64,000 bases of DNA from an uncultured Candidatus Saccharibacteria bacterium (GTDB lineage: Bacteria; Patescibacteriota; Saccharimonadia; Saccharimonadales; Saccharimonadaceae): NCBI GenBank assembly GCA_947304395.1, contig CAMZBA010000005.1:24460-88459 (forward strand), read 5' to 3'. Below, one piece after another: positions 8,860-17,431 of this stretch (position 1 is the stretch's first letter; each line of letters starts with the position of its first letter). A program made the position numbers and the translations under genes. A model generated the notes under the pieces. The model was not told where the DNA came from and made no database searches. It worked only from the letters and a program-made list of their open reading frames with translations.

Positions 8860-10455
8860 GTGAGTAGAAAAACGAATACTAGCTATGATTATTATGATGT
8901 GCCAAAGTTGGCAAATTTGTGGGATTTGATAACTTATCGCAAAAATTTGGAAAAGACTGCGTTTGCGTGGCGCGAAGACGGCAAGCTGCGTCGGAAGAGC
9001 TTTGCAAATGTTTTTGATGACGTGAAGGCGTTGAGCGGCTATTTTTACGCAAATTATCAAGGAAAGAATATAGCTGTAATTGGAGAGGATAGCTATACTT
9101 GGTTGATAATTGCGTTGGCAATTATCGTGAGTGGTAATGTGTGTGTGGCACTAGATAAAGATTCGGATCTGGAATTGTTAAGAAAACAACTAAAACAGGT
9201 GGACGTAAAGGCAGTATATTATTCTTTGGATTATTGCGGTGAAATCGGTGAAGCGTTCCGCGAGAGTTATCCTCTTGAAGAAGTGGAAGATTACATTAAT
9301 CTTGGGAAAAAACTACACAATAAAAATGCGCAGGACATTCAAAAGGATGCGATGATATTCTTTACTTCTGGCACTACGGGCTATGGCAAGGCTGTGGTTT
9401 TGTCGCAAAAAAATATCATGGCAGACCTGTATGGGGCATCATCTATTTATCGCCCAAGAGGTCGAGCGGCTAGTTTTTTGCCGTACCATCATGCATTTGG
9501 GTTTGTAACGTCGCTATTAATGCCGTATTATTACGGATGCTATACTTTTATTTCCGGTAGCTTAAAACGTTTACTGGACGACTTTAAAGATGGGAAGCCA
9601 GATACTATATTTGCTGTACCGATGGTTGTTGAGACGATGTATCGCCAAATATGGCGTACGGCAAGACGTGAAAAGCGAGAAAGAAAGCTGAGTCGTGGAA
9701 TTAAAGTTAGTAATGCTCTAATGAAGATTGGAATAGACTGGCGGAAAAAGTTTTTTAAGCAAATCTTGGACGAGTTTGGCGGAAATGTTGATTATATAAT
9801 TTGTGGTGGCGCGGCGCTCGATGTGAAGTATATAGAGTGGTTTAGGAGTATAGGGATAGAGATTTTGGTCGGGTACGGCATTACTGAATGCTCGCCGGTA
9901 GTCGCAGTAAATCGCAACCATCATAAACGCGATGGCAGCGTTGGGCAAATATGTCGAGATGTGAATGTAAGAATAATTGACGATGAAATTGTTGTTAGCG
10001 GCGACATTGTAATGAAGGGGTACTATAAGGACCGTAAGTCGACGGAAGAAGTATTGAAAGATGGACGTTTTTATACGGGAGATTTGGGAAGGTTTGATGA
10101 GGATGGTTTTCTGTTCGTGACAGGACGAAAAAAGAATTTGATTATTTTGAGTAATGGAGAAAATGTAAGTCCGGAAGAAATAGAAGCAAAGTTGGCTAAC
10201 GATAATGGCGTGGCCGAGGTAATGGCATACGAAGATAACAATAGGATAATCGTATCGATTTATCCAGAAAAGAGTTATATGGGCGACCAGGATTATTTTG
10301 ATGAACTAATAGGGGAGTATAATAGGGAAAAGCCTAAAAATCGACAAATTGCATACGTGCGGTTAAGGACGGCGGAGTTTCCGCGTAACAATAATGGAAA
10401 AATAATAAGATCAAAAGTAATAGAGGAAGAGACAAATGGAGAAAGAAGTAATTGA
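8860..10455 (+). CDS. AMP-forming acyl-activating enzyme (fatty acyl-CoA/acyl-ACP synthetase family)
   Basis: ANL-superfamily adenylating enzyme of 531 residues. The phosphate-binding loop MIFFTSGTTGYGKAVVLS is clear, as are GYGITECSPVVA (A5 motif), YTGDLGRFDEDGFLFVTGRKKN (A7/A8) and, at the C-terminus, a lysine in NNNGKIIR (A10, catalytic Lys). It would activate a carboxylic acid, probably a fatty acid, as acyl-AMP. Because its 3' end overlaps the acyl carrier protein start by 20 nt, transfer to that carrier is likely. The start is taken as GTG 8860, 9 nt after TATAAT (8845-8850); the longer frame from 8803 would begin upstream of the promoter. No fatty acid synthesis genes are seen in the window. 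Confidence 0.88.
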   Translation: MSRKTNTSYDYYDVPKLANLWDLITYRKNLEKTAFAWREDGKLRRKSFANVFDDVKALSGYFYANYQGKNIAVIGEDSYTWLIIALAIIVSGNVCVALDKDSDLELLRKQLKQVDVKAVYYSLDYCGEIGEAFRESYPLEEVEDYINLGKKLHNKNAQDIQKDAMIFFTSGTTGYGKAVVLSQKNIMADLYGASSIYRPRGRAASFLPYHHAFGFVTSLLMPYYYGCYTFISGSLKRLLDDFKDGKPDTIFAVPMVVETMYRQIWRTARREKRERKLSRGIKVSNALMKIGIDWRKKFFKQILDEFGGNVDYIICGGAALDVKYIEWFRSIGIEILVGYGITECSPVVAVNRNHHKRDGSVGQICRDVNVRIIDDEIVVSGDIVMKGYYKDRKSTEEVLKDGRFYTGDLGRFDEDGFLFVTGRKKNLIILSNGENVSPEEIEAKLANDNGVAEVMAYEDNNRIIVSIYPEKSYMGDQDYFDELIGEYNREKPKNRQIAYVRLRTAEFPRNNNGKIIRSKVIEEETNGERSN

Positions 10456-10669
10456 ACTAATATCGAGTACTTTAGAGGTGGACAAAAAGTCCATCAGTAA
10501 GGATACGGATTTACTCAATGATTTAGATGTGGAATCGTTAGACTTGGTAGATTTGGTCACGGCATTTGAGGATAAGTATAATGTTGAAATTGCCGATAAA
10601 GACATTAAGGATTTGCATACGGTTGGCGATATTGTTAATTATATCAAGAAGCGCCAGGATGAAGCTTGA
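10436..10669 (+). CDS. Acyl carrier protein
   Basis: 77 residues, acidic, four-helix ACP pattern with the phosphopantetheine site DVESLDLVDLV (Ser34). It needs a 4'-phosphopantetheinyl transferase, a candidate for which is at 27939-28400. It overlaps the end of the acyl-activating enzyme gene and precedes glycosyltransferases and a PlsC-type acyltransferase, so it probably carries activated, imported acyl chains for lipid or surface glycolipid assembly. The usual DSL at the Ser is ESL here. Confidence 0.9.
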   Translation: MEKEVIELISSTLEVDKKSISKDTDLLNDLDVESLDLVDLVTAFEDKYNVEIADKDIKDLHTVGDIVNYIKKRQDEA

Positions 10670-10721
10670 ATTGGCCGAATAGCATCTTTTTCAGCTTTTT
10701 GCTATAATTTATAAAGTTGTT

Positions 10722-11534
10722 ATGAATATTTTGTATTGTGGCGACCGGAATATCTTAGATGGATTGATCATCTCGATACTATCATTAGTAAAAAATACTT
10801 CTAGGCCATTGAAGATTTTTATTTTGACGATGCGTTTGAAGGGTTTTAAAGAAGTGCCAGAGAGCGCTATAGAGAATTTGGAGAAAATAATAAAAGCAAA
10901 GGACGGGCGGCACTCAATTAAGCTAATTGATGCTACGGATGCTTTTAATTCGGATATGCCACGAGCTAATTTGAAGACTTTTTTTACACCATATTGTCTA
11001 TTGAGGTTATATGCTGATTTGATAAAAGAGCTACCCAAAAAAATTCTATATTTAGATACTGATGTTGTAGCGCTAAAAGATCCGTATGAGTTATATAAGA
11101 TGGATAATACTGAATATGAACTGATAGGCGCGGTAGATTATTATGGGCAGCATTGGCTAAGGACGAGCTTATTTGAGAAAACATATTTAAATTCTGGCGT
11201 ATTGCTAATGAATCTAGAGCTAATTAGGGAATCGGGATTGTTGCGACGGACGCGTCGGCGCGTGGCGAAGACAAAAATGCTATTACCGGATCAGACGTCA
11301 TTAAATGTTTATTCGCGTCGCAAGAAGATTATTGACCGGCGCTTTAATGAACAGAAACGAGAGACGACGGACACCGTGTTTCGACATTTTTCGACTACTT
11401 TTCGTTTTTGGCCGGTTTTTCATACGCAGAAGATTAAACCATGGAATATAGATAAAGTTCATAATGTGTTAAAATGCCATGCGTTCGATGACGTATTAGA
11501 GGAGTATCTAAAGGTAAGAAAGAAGGTAAAGTGA
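10722..11534 (+). CDS. Glycosyltransferase family 8
   Basis: GT8 pattern: N-terminal NILYCGDRNILDGLIISILSL, the metal-binding DxD in KILYLDTDVVALKDP, YLNSGVLLMNLELIRE, LPDQTSLNVY and the C-terminal HTQKIKPWN. Such retaining enzymes move galactose, glucose or similar from a nucleotide sugar to lipid, glycan or protein. A TATAAT box at 10703-10708 lies 13 nt ahead of the ATG and there is no Shine-Dalgarno sequence. The stop overlaps the next gene's ATG (ATGA), so the two GT8 genes are translationally coupled. Confidence 0.88.
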   Translation: MNILYCGDRNILDGLIISILSLVKNTSRPLKIFILTMRLKGFKEVPESAIENLEKIIKAKDGRHSIKLIDATDAFNSDMPRANLKTFFTPYCLLRLYADLIKELPKKILYLDTDVVALKDPYELYKMDNTEYELIGAVDYYGQHWLRTSLFEKTYLNSGVLLMNLELIRESGLLRRTRRRVAKTKMLLPDQTSLNVYSRRKKIIDRRFNEQKRETTDTVFRHFSTTFRFWPVFHTQKIKPWNIDKVHNVLKCHAFDDVLEEYLKVRKKVK

Positions 11535-12490
11535 TGAAAAAGATGACTGTGCCGGTATTCTTTTCTGCTGACGAGAAGTACGCGCCGTACTTAGCTGTTG
11601 CAATAGCCTCTTTGATCGACCATACGAATCCGGCATATAAGTATGAATTGCATGTGGTTTACCACGATATGAAAAAACGGACAGTGCGCAGGATAGCAAG
11701 CTTGGGCGATGGGCATGAAAATATTGAAGTTTTAATGACTGAAATGAAGGATACTTTAAGTGGTATTTCAGATCGCAAAGAGACGCGCCTGAAGGGTGAT
11801 TATTTCACTCCTACAATTTATTATCGGATTTTTTTGCCAGAGATGTTCGAGGATTGCGAAAAAGGTATTTATCTCGATAGCGATATTGTCGTGCTAGGCG
11901 ACGTGGCGGAGCTGTATAAGGTGGATTTGAGCGGTAATTTAATTGGGGCTTGTTCTGATATTTCGGCAAACAATAACGAATTGTTTTGTGATTATTTTGA
12001 ACAGGTAGTGGGGGTGGACAGCAAGAAATATATAAATTCTGGCGTACTGCTGATGGACTTCAAAAAGATGCGCGAAGAAGAATTTGTGGAAAGATTTTTG
12101 TATTTATTAAATACGTACGACTTTGATACTGTGGCGCCAGACCAGGATTATTTAAACTCAATGTGTTATGGTAGAATTTTGCATCTAGATCAAATTTGGA
12201 ATGCGATGCCGACGCCGACGAAAAAGTTTGTACGTAACCCGATGATTGTGCATTATAATATGTTCTTTAAGCCGTGGCATTATGATGGGACAATGTATGA
12301 AGAATTCTTTTGGAAATATGCTAACGAGTCAAGCTTCTTGAAAGATATACAGCATGAAAAAAGGAATTTTACGCGTTGGGATAAGAAAGGCGACGAAAAA
12401 CGTTTGCAATGGATGGCTGATCGTGTAACGGAAATATTGGGCAATGAAGTTACATTCCGTACAGTCATGCGTGGACTGGATAAGAAATGA
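11534..12490 (+). CDS. Glycosyltransferase family 8, second copy
   Basis: Starts in an ATGA overlap with the previous gene. Contains VPVFFSADEKYAPYLAVAIAS, the DxD motif in GIYLDSDIVVLGDVAEL, YINSGVLLMDFKKMREE, APDQDYLNSMC and HYNMFFKPWHYDG, all standard for GT8 LPS-type galactosyl/glucosyltransferases. It is diverged from its neighbour (different acceptor-site loops), suggesting two successive sugar additions. It overlaps the following acyltransferase start by 4 nt, so glycosylation and acylation genes form one transcription unit, possibly making a surface glycolipid. Confidence 0.9.
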   Translation: MKKMTVPVFFSADEKYAPYLAVAIASLIDHTNPAYKYELHVVYHDMKKRTVRRIASLGDGHENIEVLMTEMKDTLSGISDRKETRLKGDYFTPTIYYRIFLPEMFEDCEKGIYLDSDIVVLGDVAELYKVDLSGNLIGACSDISANNNELFCDYFEQVVGVDSKKYINSGVLLMDFKKMREEEFVERFLYLLNTYDFDTVAPDQDYLNSMCYGRILHLDQIWNAMPTPTKKFVRNPMIVHYNMFFKPWHYDGTMYEEFFWKYANESSFLKDIQHEKRNFTRWDKKGDEKRLQWMADRVTEILGNEVTFRTVMRGLDKK

Positions 12491-13362
12491 TTATAGGTGG
12501 CGATAAAACTGCGGTAGTAAAAAATATACGCAAAAACATAAAGGCGGGGAACTTAAACGCGAAAGTTGAGGTTGGCGATCCGGTTTTTTCTGATGAAGAA
12601 GCTGAGCGCGCTATAAAGAATCTGAAAGATTTTCGGAATAATCATAAGATTAAATATTGGTTCCGTAGTCGTGGCGCAGTTATTACGCAACAAACTTTCG
12701 GCATTGCTATGAGCCCTTCAATCAAAATCGAAGGAATTGAGAAATTGGATCGCATAAAGAATGGCGCAATTGTCACTAGTAATCATTTTAATCATCTTGA
12801 TAGCATGTGTGCGCGCAAGGTGATTAAAAAACAGTTCCGTAAGACTCCGTATATCGTAATTCAAGATACGAATATTGCGATTCCTGGTCCGATTGGCTAT
12901 CTGATGAATAATTTAAAAACCTTACCGTTAAGAAAAGGACCTAATTATATTATTAAAGAATTTGTCCCAGAGCTAAAACGTTTAGTTGACTGTGGTGAAT
13001 TCGTTTTAATATATCCCGAAGAGGAAATGTGGTACAACTACCGTAAGCCACGCCCATGTAAACGTGGGACATATATGTTTGCGGCGATGGTAAAAGCGCC
13101 GGTAATTCCAATATTTGTTGAGCTAATAGATACAGGTAAAGATGATAATGGCCAATTTAATAAGCTAAAATTTGTTGCGCATGTATTAAACCCTATCTTT
13201 CCGAACACAAAAAAGAGTGTACGCGAGAATAGTATAGAAATGGCAAGAACAGACTACGAGCAGCGCGTAGCGGCCTATGAAAAAATATATGGTAAAAAAC
13301 TTGATTATAAATTCTCAATCGACGATATTGTTGGCCTGAAGACGAAAGAGCGAAATCAATAA
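12487..13362 (+). CDS. PlsC-like lysophospholipid acyltransferase
   Basis: The catalytic HX4D block (NHFNHLDS), the glycerolipid-binding region TLPLRKG and the PEEE-type motif ILIYPEEEMW-like (VLIYPEEEMWYNY, then CKRGTYMFAAM) are in the usual order for the PlsC/LPLAT family. These enzymes esterify the sn-2 position of lysophosphatidate or related acceptors. About 60 N-terminal residues precede the domain and no clear membrane helix is seen. It is translationally coupled to the upstream GT8 gene and converges on a second acyltransferase gene, their coding ends abutting at 13362/13363. Confidence 0.85.
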   Translation: MIIGGDKTAVVKNIRKNIKAGNLNAKVEVGDPVFSDEEAERAIKNLKDFRNNHKIKYWFRSRGAVITQQTFGIAMSPSIKIEGIEKLDRIKNGAIVTSNHFNHLDSMCARKVIKKQFRKTPYIVIQDTNIAIPGPIGYLMNNLKTLPLRKGPNYIIKEFVPELKRLVDCGEFVLIYPEEEMWYNYRKPRPCKRGTYMFAAMVKAPVIPIFVELIDTGKDDNGQFNKLKFVAHVLNPIFPNTKKSVRENSIEMARTDYEQRVAAYEKIYGKKLDYKFSIDDIVGLKTKERNQ

Positions 13363-14124
13363 TTATTCTTTGGGAAGATATTTTATATATTCGTAGGTGC
13401 TGAGTTTAGCGCGTTTTTTCATGATTGATTCTACGCTATTCTGCAGAAAGCGAATTTTTTCTTTACGCGAGAGGTTGTTGGGGATTTTGACGGGCCCGTC
13501 TATATAGATGGTTATTTTTGGTTTTTTGCGGAATTTAGTCTTTTGATATGTGGTGGTAGCTACAAATACTGGAGCTTCGATAGTGATTGGAAAATGAAAA
13601 GCGGCTAACTTCATTGGTCTGATGCTGGTATACCATGGCCAAACATGAGCTTCTGGGTAAGTGATGACGGCTTTCTTTTGCGAGATACGAGTGCGGACTG
13701 CGTCGTTGAATCTTTGTAGTTGGCGAATATTATCGGGGATTGGCAGGGCACCGGCAAGCGGGAGATATTTTCCGACGGCGACAATTCCGAGATTTGCTGG
13801 ACTACATATAAGGTAGGGGTGTTTTGGGAAAGTAGTAATGAAGTGGTTAATGACGTCGCCAAAGACTTGTGTGTGGCTAGAGTATAAATAGTAACCTTGA
13901 TGTCTGGCTGCTTTAAGGGCGTTGCGATTTATGATTTTGATGCGGGCGTAAAATTTTTGATAGCAAAAGACATATATAACGATAATTGGGTAGAGTATAA
14001 TTTCCAAGAGACGTAGAAAAGGGTGACGGCTAATCCATTCGTAGTTTTTTGGTAACTTATAGTTTTGCTGCTTGCTTTCGGAAAAATCTTGCTCGAAAAA
14101 ACTATAGTATCTTATTTCACTCAT
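13363..14124 (-). CDS. Second PlsC-like acyltransferase, end of the metal-transport operon
   Basis: One hydrophobic helix near residues 35-52 (LEIILYPIIVIYVFCYQKFY), then YLYSSHTQVFGDV, which matches the acyltransferase His-Asp block with one extra residue (HX5D instead of HX4D), and YPEAHVWPWYTSIRPMK with AFHFPITIEAPVF. Spacing and motifs fit lysophospholipid acyltransferases of Firmicutes. Its start overlaps the ABC permease stop by 4 nt, so it is the last gene of the Fur/metal transporter operon, an unexpected partner. The extra residue in the catalytic motif could lower or change activity. Confidence 0.78.
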   Translation of the reverse strand: MSEIRYYSFFEQDFSESKQQNYKLPKNYEWISRHPFLRLLEIILYPIIVIYVFCYQKFYARIKIINRNALKAARHQGYYLYSSHTQVFGDVINHFITTFPKHPYLICSPANLGIVAVGKYLPLAGALPIPDNIRQLQRFNDAVRTRISQKKAVITYPEAHVWPWYTSIRPMKLAAFHFPITIEAPVFVATTTYQKTKFRKKPKITIYIDGPVKIPNNLSRKEKIRFLQNSVESIMKKRAKLSTYEYIKYLPKE

Positions 14125-14933
14125 TGTATTTTATTATATAACCAGGATAAGGTTAGCGCGATTAAATTAGCGAGAACGATAGTCGCGCCAGTTGGCGTAC
14201 TTAGAATATATGAAAACGTCAGACCGACAATGAAACAAATTGCGGCTAAGATGACAGAAGCGATAATGTTGCCGCGGAATGTTTTGCTGAGATAGAGTGC
14301 GGACAAGCAAGGAAAAATGATTAGGCTTGAGATAAGTAGCGCGCCAAGCATACGCATGCCGATTACTATAATTAGTGAACAGAGCGTAGCTAAAATAGTG
14401 TTGTATAACTGAACTTTAATGCCAATTGCTTTTGCGAAGTCTTCATCGAATGTAATAGCAAATATTTGACGCCTAAATAATAGAAAAACAAAAATGATAA
14501 TGATTCCCACGATGATGCAGAGTTTTAAGTCATGTTCGCTGATAGCGAGAATACTTCCAAAAAGGTAAGAGTTTAAATCGATATTTACGCCTTTATTTAT
14601 AGAAATAAGGAATGTACCTAAAGCGAGGGCGGACGCCGACAGTACGGCGATTGCGGCGTCGCCGTTAATTTTAGCGTTTTGACTAAGGCGGAGGATTAAG
14701 ATAGCCGATATTGCAACGATTGGGATAGAGAATTCTAACGGCGCAATGTTAAGAATAGTAGCGATTGATGCGGCTCCAAAAGCAACGTGGGACAGTCCGT
14801 CGCCAATCATTGATTGTTTTCGAAGAACAAGACTAGATCCGATAAGCGCAGAACATATCGTAATAATGATTCCCGCCATTAATGCGCGGAGGATAAAATC
14901 GTAATTTAGCATTTCGATTAAACTAGTGAGCAT
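14121..14933 (-). CDS. Zn/Mn-type ABC transporter permease (ZnuB/MntB family)
   Basis: Eight or nine hydrophobic segments with the family signature SMIGDGLSHVAFGAAS and the permease loop DEDFAKAIGIK. It forms the membrane channel for a divalent metal with the ATPase and binding protein upstream. The start is set at ATG 14933 (MLTSLIEML), behind AGGAG with 6-nt spacing inside the ATPase 3' end; the frame continues upstream without a better site. Together with the Fur-type regulator this points to zinc or manganese uptake. Confidence 0.92.
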   Translation of the reverse strand: MLTSLIEMLNYDFILRALMAGIIITICSALIGSSLVLRKQSMIGDGLSHVAFGAASIATILNIAPLEFSIPIVAISAILILRLSQNAKINGDAAIAVLSASALALGTFLISINKGVNIDLNSYLFGSILAISEHDLKLCIIVGIIIIFVFLLFRRQIFAITFDEDFAKAIGIKVQLYNTILATLCSLIIVIGMRMLGALLISSLIIFPCLSALYLSKTFRGNIIASVILAAICFIVGLTFSYILSTPTGATIVLANLIALTLSWLYNKIQ

Positions 14934-15591
14934 GGATTCTCCTAACATATTCTTTGGTGGTTCCAAAGAATGGCAGGTTTGGATCGAGGGAGAGGATTTT
15001 GTTTCCGATTAGGTTGTTGTGGTCGAGGTCGTGCGTGACCATAAGTATGGTGGTGGATTTATTCAGTTTTTCTAGGGTACGATAAAATTCCTGTTTCGAG
15101 TTATAATCGAGGTTATTTGACGGCTCGTCGAGTATTAACAGATTAGAGCTTGCAACGAGGGCTCGAGCGAGTAAAACACGTTGACGTTGTCCGCCTGACA
15201 ATGTGCTAAATTGTTGGCGAGCGATGTCCGTTATGCGTAATGTGCCAAGAGCTTTTTCTATTTTTTGTTTCGGATACTTGGAAAATAAACCGATTTGGTT
15301 TAGGCTGCCGGATGCTACAACTTCGTATACGGAGGCGGGAAAGGAAGGATTATAATGCGGGTTTTGTGGCAAATAGCCTATTACTTTACGTTGGGAATGA
15401 TTTTCAAATTGAATTTCTCCTTGGTTTGGCTTGATTTCTCCAAGTAAACATTTGAGAAGAGTCGATTTGCCGCTCCCGTTAGGACCAACAATACAGAGAA
15501 AATCATTCTTTTCGACGGCGAAAGACAAGTTGCGGAAAATATAATGATTCCCATATTTAAGACTAAGGTTTTTAATTTGTAGTACGGTCAT
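14923..15591 (-). CDS. Metal ABC transporter ATP-binding protein (ZnuC/MntA family)
   Basis: 222 residues with Walker A GPNGSGKST, Q-loop LPQNPHYNP, signature LSGGQRQRVLLARAL, Walker B NLLILDEPSNNLD and switch His in MVTHDLDH. It powers uptake through the permease at 14121-14933. It overlaps the binding-protein gene by 20 nt and the permease by about 11 nt, indicating one operon. Confidence 0.95.
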   Translation of the reverse strand: MTVLQIKNLSLKYGNHYIFRNLSFAVEKNDFLCIVGPNGSGKSTLLKCLLGEIKPNQGEIQFENHSQRKVIGYLPQNPHYNPSFPASVYEVVASGSLNQIGLFSKYPKQKIEKALGTLRITDIARQQFSTLSGGQRQRVLLARALVASSNLLILDEPSNNLDYNSKQEFYRTLEKLNKSTTILMVTHDLDHNNLIGNKILSLDPNLPFFGTTKEYVRRIHAH

Positions 15592-16528
15592 GAAGAGCCT
15601 TGTCGAGGTTGCTTAAATTATCAGTCATAATGTCAACATATGAATATCCAGCGTTGAAGTCTTCTAGGGAGACATTGTGGAGAGAATGCCAAGTTAGTTG
15701 GTGGGCGCCGGTGGATTCTGCGAGCGTTTGAGCAATTTTAGTGTTCGTTAGCTCCAGATGAAAAATGATTTTTTCGTGGTTTTGTGCAATTATTTTGCTC
15801 AGTTCTGCAATCGTCTTTGCGGAGGCCTCGGTCTGCTCGGAGCAACCTGGGAAAGCAGCGATATAGTCGAATCCGTATTCTTCGACAAAATACTTAAAAG
15901 GGAATCGATCTGCGACTATTAGTGTGCCGGTCTTTTTATCGGCTAACCGTTGGAATTTTTTGTCTAGCTCGTTAATTTCTTCAGTAAGTTGCTCTAGGTT
16001 CCGTTGATATGTGGCAGTACTGTCGGGATTGCTGTTCTTAAAGGCTTGAGCAATTGTTTTTGCTATTTTAATAGTATTTTTGGGGCTAGTCCAAATATGC
16101 TCGTCGTATTCTTCTTGTTCGCCTTCTTCTTTCTCTAAGACACCGTCTATGTTTTCTGTTTTTAGCTCAACCGAATCCATCATGCGAATTATGATGGTGT
16201 TTGCCGTGTTGATTTCTGATATTATTTTTTCGACCCATTCCTCTGATTCTCCGCCATTGTATATGAAAATGTTTGAGTTTTTTATATCCACAATGTCTTG
16301 AGGTGAGGGTTCGTAACTGTGAAGATCGGATCCTGGCTGTATGAGCATTTTATTTTGAACGTCGGTGTCTTTGCTAATGCTACGCGCTAAGTCGTAGGCA
16401 GGGAAGATGGTTGCAACTACTTTGATTTCGTGTTTTTCTGGTTCCTGTTCATTGATTGGTAGGAAAAACAGAGTAGAGAAGATGCCGATTAGCGAGAGGA
16501 TAAATAATACCTTTATAAATGTTTTCAT
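15572..16528 (-). CDS. Metal ABC transporter substrate-binding protein (ZnuA/TroA family)
   Basis: Family features in order: KVVATIFPAYDLARSIS, the first ligand His in SDLHSYEPSPQDIVDI, a second in DEHIWTSPKNTIKIAK and the acid/His region IIFHLELTNTKIAQTLAE. The metal loop is acidic (EKEEGEQEEYDEH) rather than His-rich. The protein has a hydrophobic N-terminus but no lipobox Cys, so it is probably held by an uncleaved helix. Start chosen at ATG 16528 behind AGGAGG (12-nt spacing); it overlaps the end of the regulator gene. Confidence 0.9.
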   Translation of the reverse strand: MKTFIKVLFILSLIGIFSTLFFLPINEQEPEKHEIKVVATIFPAYDLARSISKDTDVQNKMLIQPGSDLHSYEPSPQDIVDIKNSNIFIYNGGESEEWVEKIISEINTANTIIIRMMDSVELKTENIDGVLEKEEGEQEEYDEHIWTSPKNTIKIAKTIAQAFKNSNPDSTATYQRNLEQLTEEINELDKKFQRLADKKTGTLIVADRFPFKYFVEEYGFDYIAAFPGCSEQTEASAKTIAELSKIIAQNHEKIIFHLELTNTKIAQTLAESTGAHQLTWHSLHNVSLEDFNAGYSYVDIMTDNLSNLDKALHDRTTN

Positions 16529-16529
16529 A

Positions 16530-16940
16530 TTATTCGGCTTCCTCCTGGCATTTCTCGCATATGCCATTAATTATAAGGTCGTAATTGGTAATTTTGAATA
16601 GGTGCTTTTTTGCGATATGTTTTGAAAAGCTGCGCAAGTGCCGGCAGTCCAAGTGATAGATGTAATGGCATTTGCTGCATTCTAAATAAAAATGATTTTC
16701 ATTTTTGCATGGCTTCATGTAAAAGTAGCATGCCGTATTGTCTGAGGCAAGACTCTTATAGAGAACGCCCTTAGCCGAAAAATCGTCAAGAAGACGATAT
16801 ATCGTACTGGTTCCCATGGGGTTTTCATTCTCAACTAATCTAGCAGCGATTTCTTTAGCAGTGAAGGGCTTGTGAAATGATTGGGCGGTTTGCAGAAAGT
16901 AATCTCGGTTGATGGTGTGGTATTTTGTACGGCTTGACAT
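16530..16940 (-). CDS. Fur-family metal-responsive repressor (Zur/Fur type)
   Basis: Winged-helix N-terminus (FTAKEIAARLVENENPMGTSTIYRLLDDFSAKGVLYK) and the metal/dimer region HFYLECSKCHYIYHLDCRHL with a final CEKC; the two CxxC pairs are the structural Zn site. Start set at ATG 16940 behind AAGGAG; the frame from 16970 would run through the operator. A Fur/Zur-like palindrome lies right upstream (16959-16971), so the gene and the transporter operon behind it are probably repressed by their own product when metal is plentiful. Zur versus Fur versus Mur cannot be decided from sequence alone, but the ZnuABC-like partners favour Zn or Mn. Confidence 0.9.
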   Translation of the reverse strand: MSSRTKYHTINRDYFLQTAQSFHKPFTAKEIAARLVENENPMGTSTIYRLLDDFSAKGVLYKSLASDNTACYFYMKPCKNENHFYLECSKCHYIYHLDCRHLRSFSKHIAKKHLFKITNYDLIINGICEKCQEEAE

Positions 16941-16958
16941 AGGCTCCTTAAATTTGGG

Positions 16959-16971
16959 AATGATTATCATT
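16959..16971. promoter_or_regulatory. Fur/Zur-type operator
   Basis: Perfect 6-1-6 inverted repeat AATGAT-T-ATCATT, matching the core of the Fur/Zur box. It lies 18 nt from the regulator start and directly downstream of a minus-strand TAAAAT box, a position where a bound repressor would block transcription. Confidence 0.7.
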
Positions 16972-17065
16972 TTAGTATATGGCGAATTATCATATCTGTA
17001 AAGCGTTTTTAAGTAGTTAATGCCTTATCAATATTTGCCGTTTATGATAAAATGGTGGGGAAGCT

Positions 17066-17431
17066 ATGAAAGAATTAGCGGAAGATTATAAGGCAATTTG
17101 GAAAAAGGATCGTGGCCTATTGTGGTGGATGGGGGCGAATTTTTTGCTTAATTTGTGGCTTTTTCTTGTTCCGTTTTTTAGCTTAGATTCGTCGCATCCG
17201 AAGATTTGGGCGCGCTATTCTGATATTAGTAATGGTTACCAGCAAAGCGAATGGTGGTATTTGTTGTCTTTCTCGATAATTGCGATAGCCATAGGTGTAG
17301 GGCACACGATTATTGGGGCGCGGATCTTTTCGAAACGCGGCAAAGATATTGCTAGATTATTCTTGGGTGTCAGTTGCGCAATTACGATTGTAGCATTGCG
17401 CTTCTTGATGAGTATTCTTGGAGAGGGATAA
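17066..17431 (+). CDS. Small polytopic membrane protein
   Basis: 121 residues with three predicted membrane helices (about 20-45, 68-92, 98-118). No known motif. The stop TAA is followed directly by the ATG of the glycosyltransferase gene, so they are co-transcribed and it may be an accessory subunit of that enzyme. A TAAAAT box (17048-17053) lies 12 nt ahead of the ATG. Confidence 0.75.
   Translation: MKELAEDYKAIWKKDRGLLWWMGANFLLNLWLFLVPFFSLDSSHPKIWARYSDISNGYQQSEWWYLLSFSIIAIAIGVGHTIIGARIFSKRGKDIARLFLGVSCAITIVALRFLMSILGEG

Noticed and set aside
13363..16970. Horizontal transfer of the metal operon
   Set aside because: Base use and gene style match the neighbours and no transposase, integrase or flanking repeats are seen.
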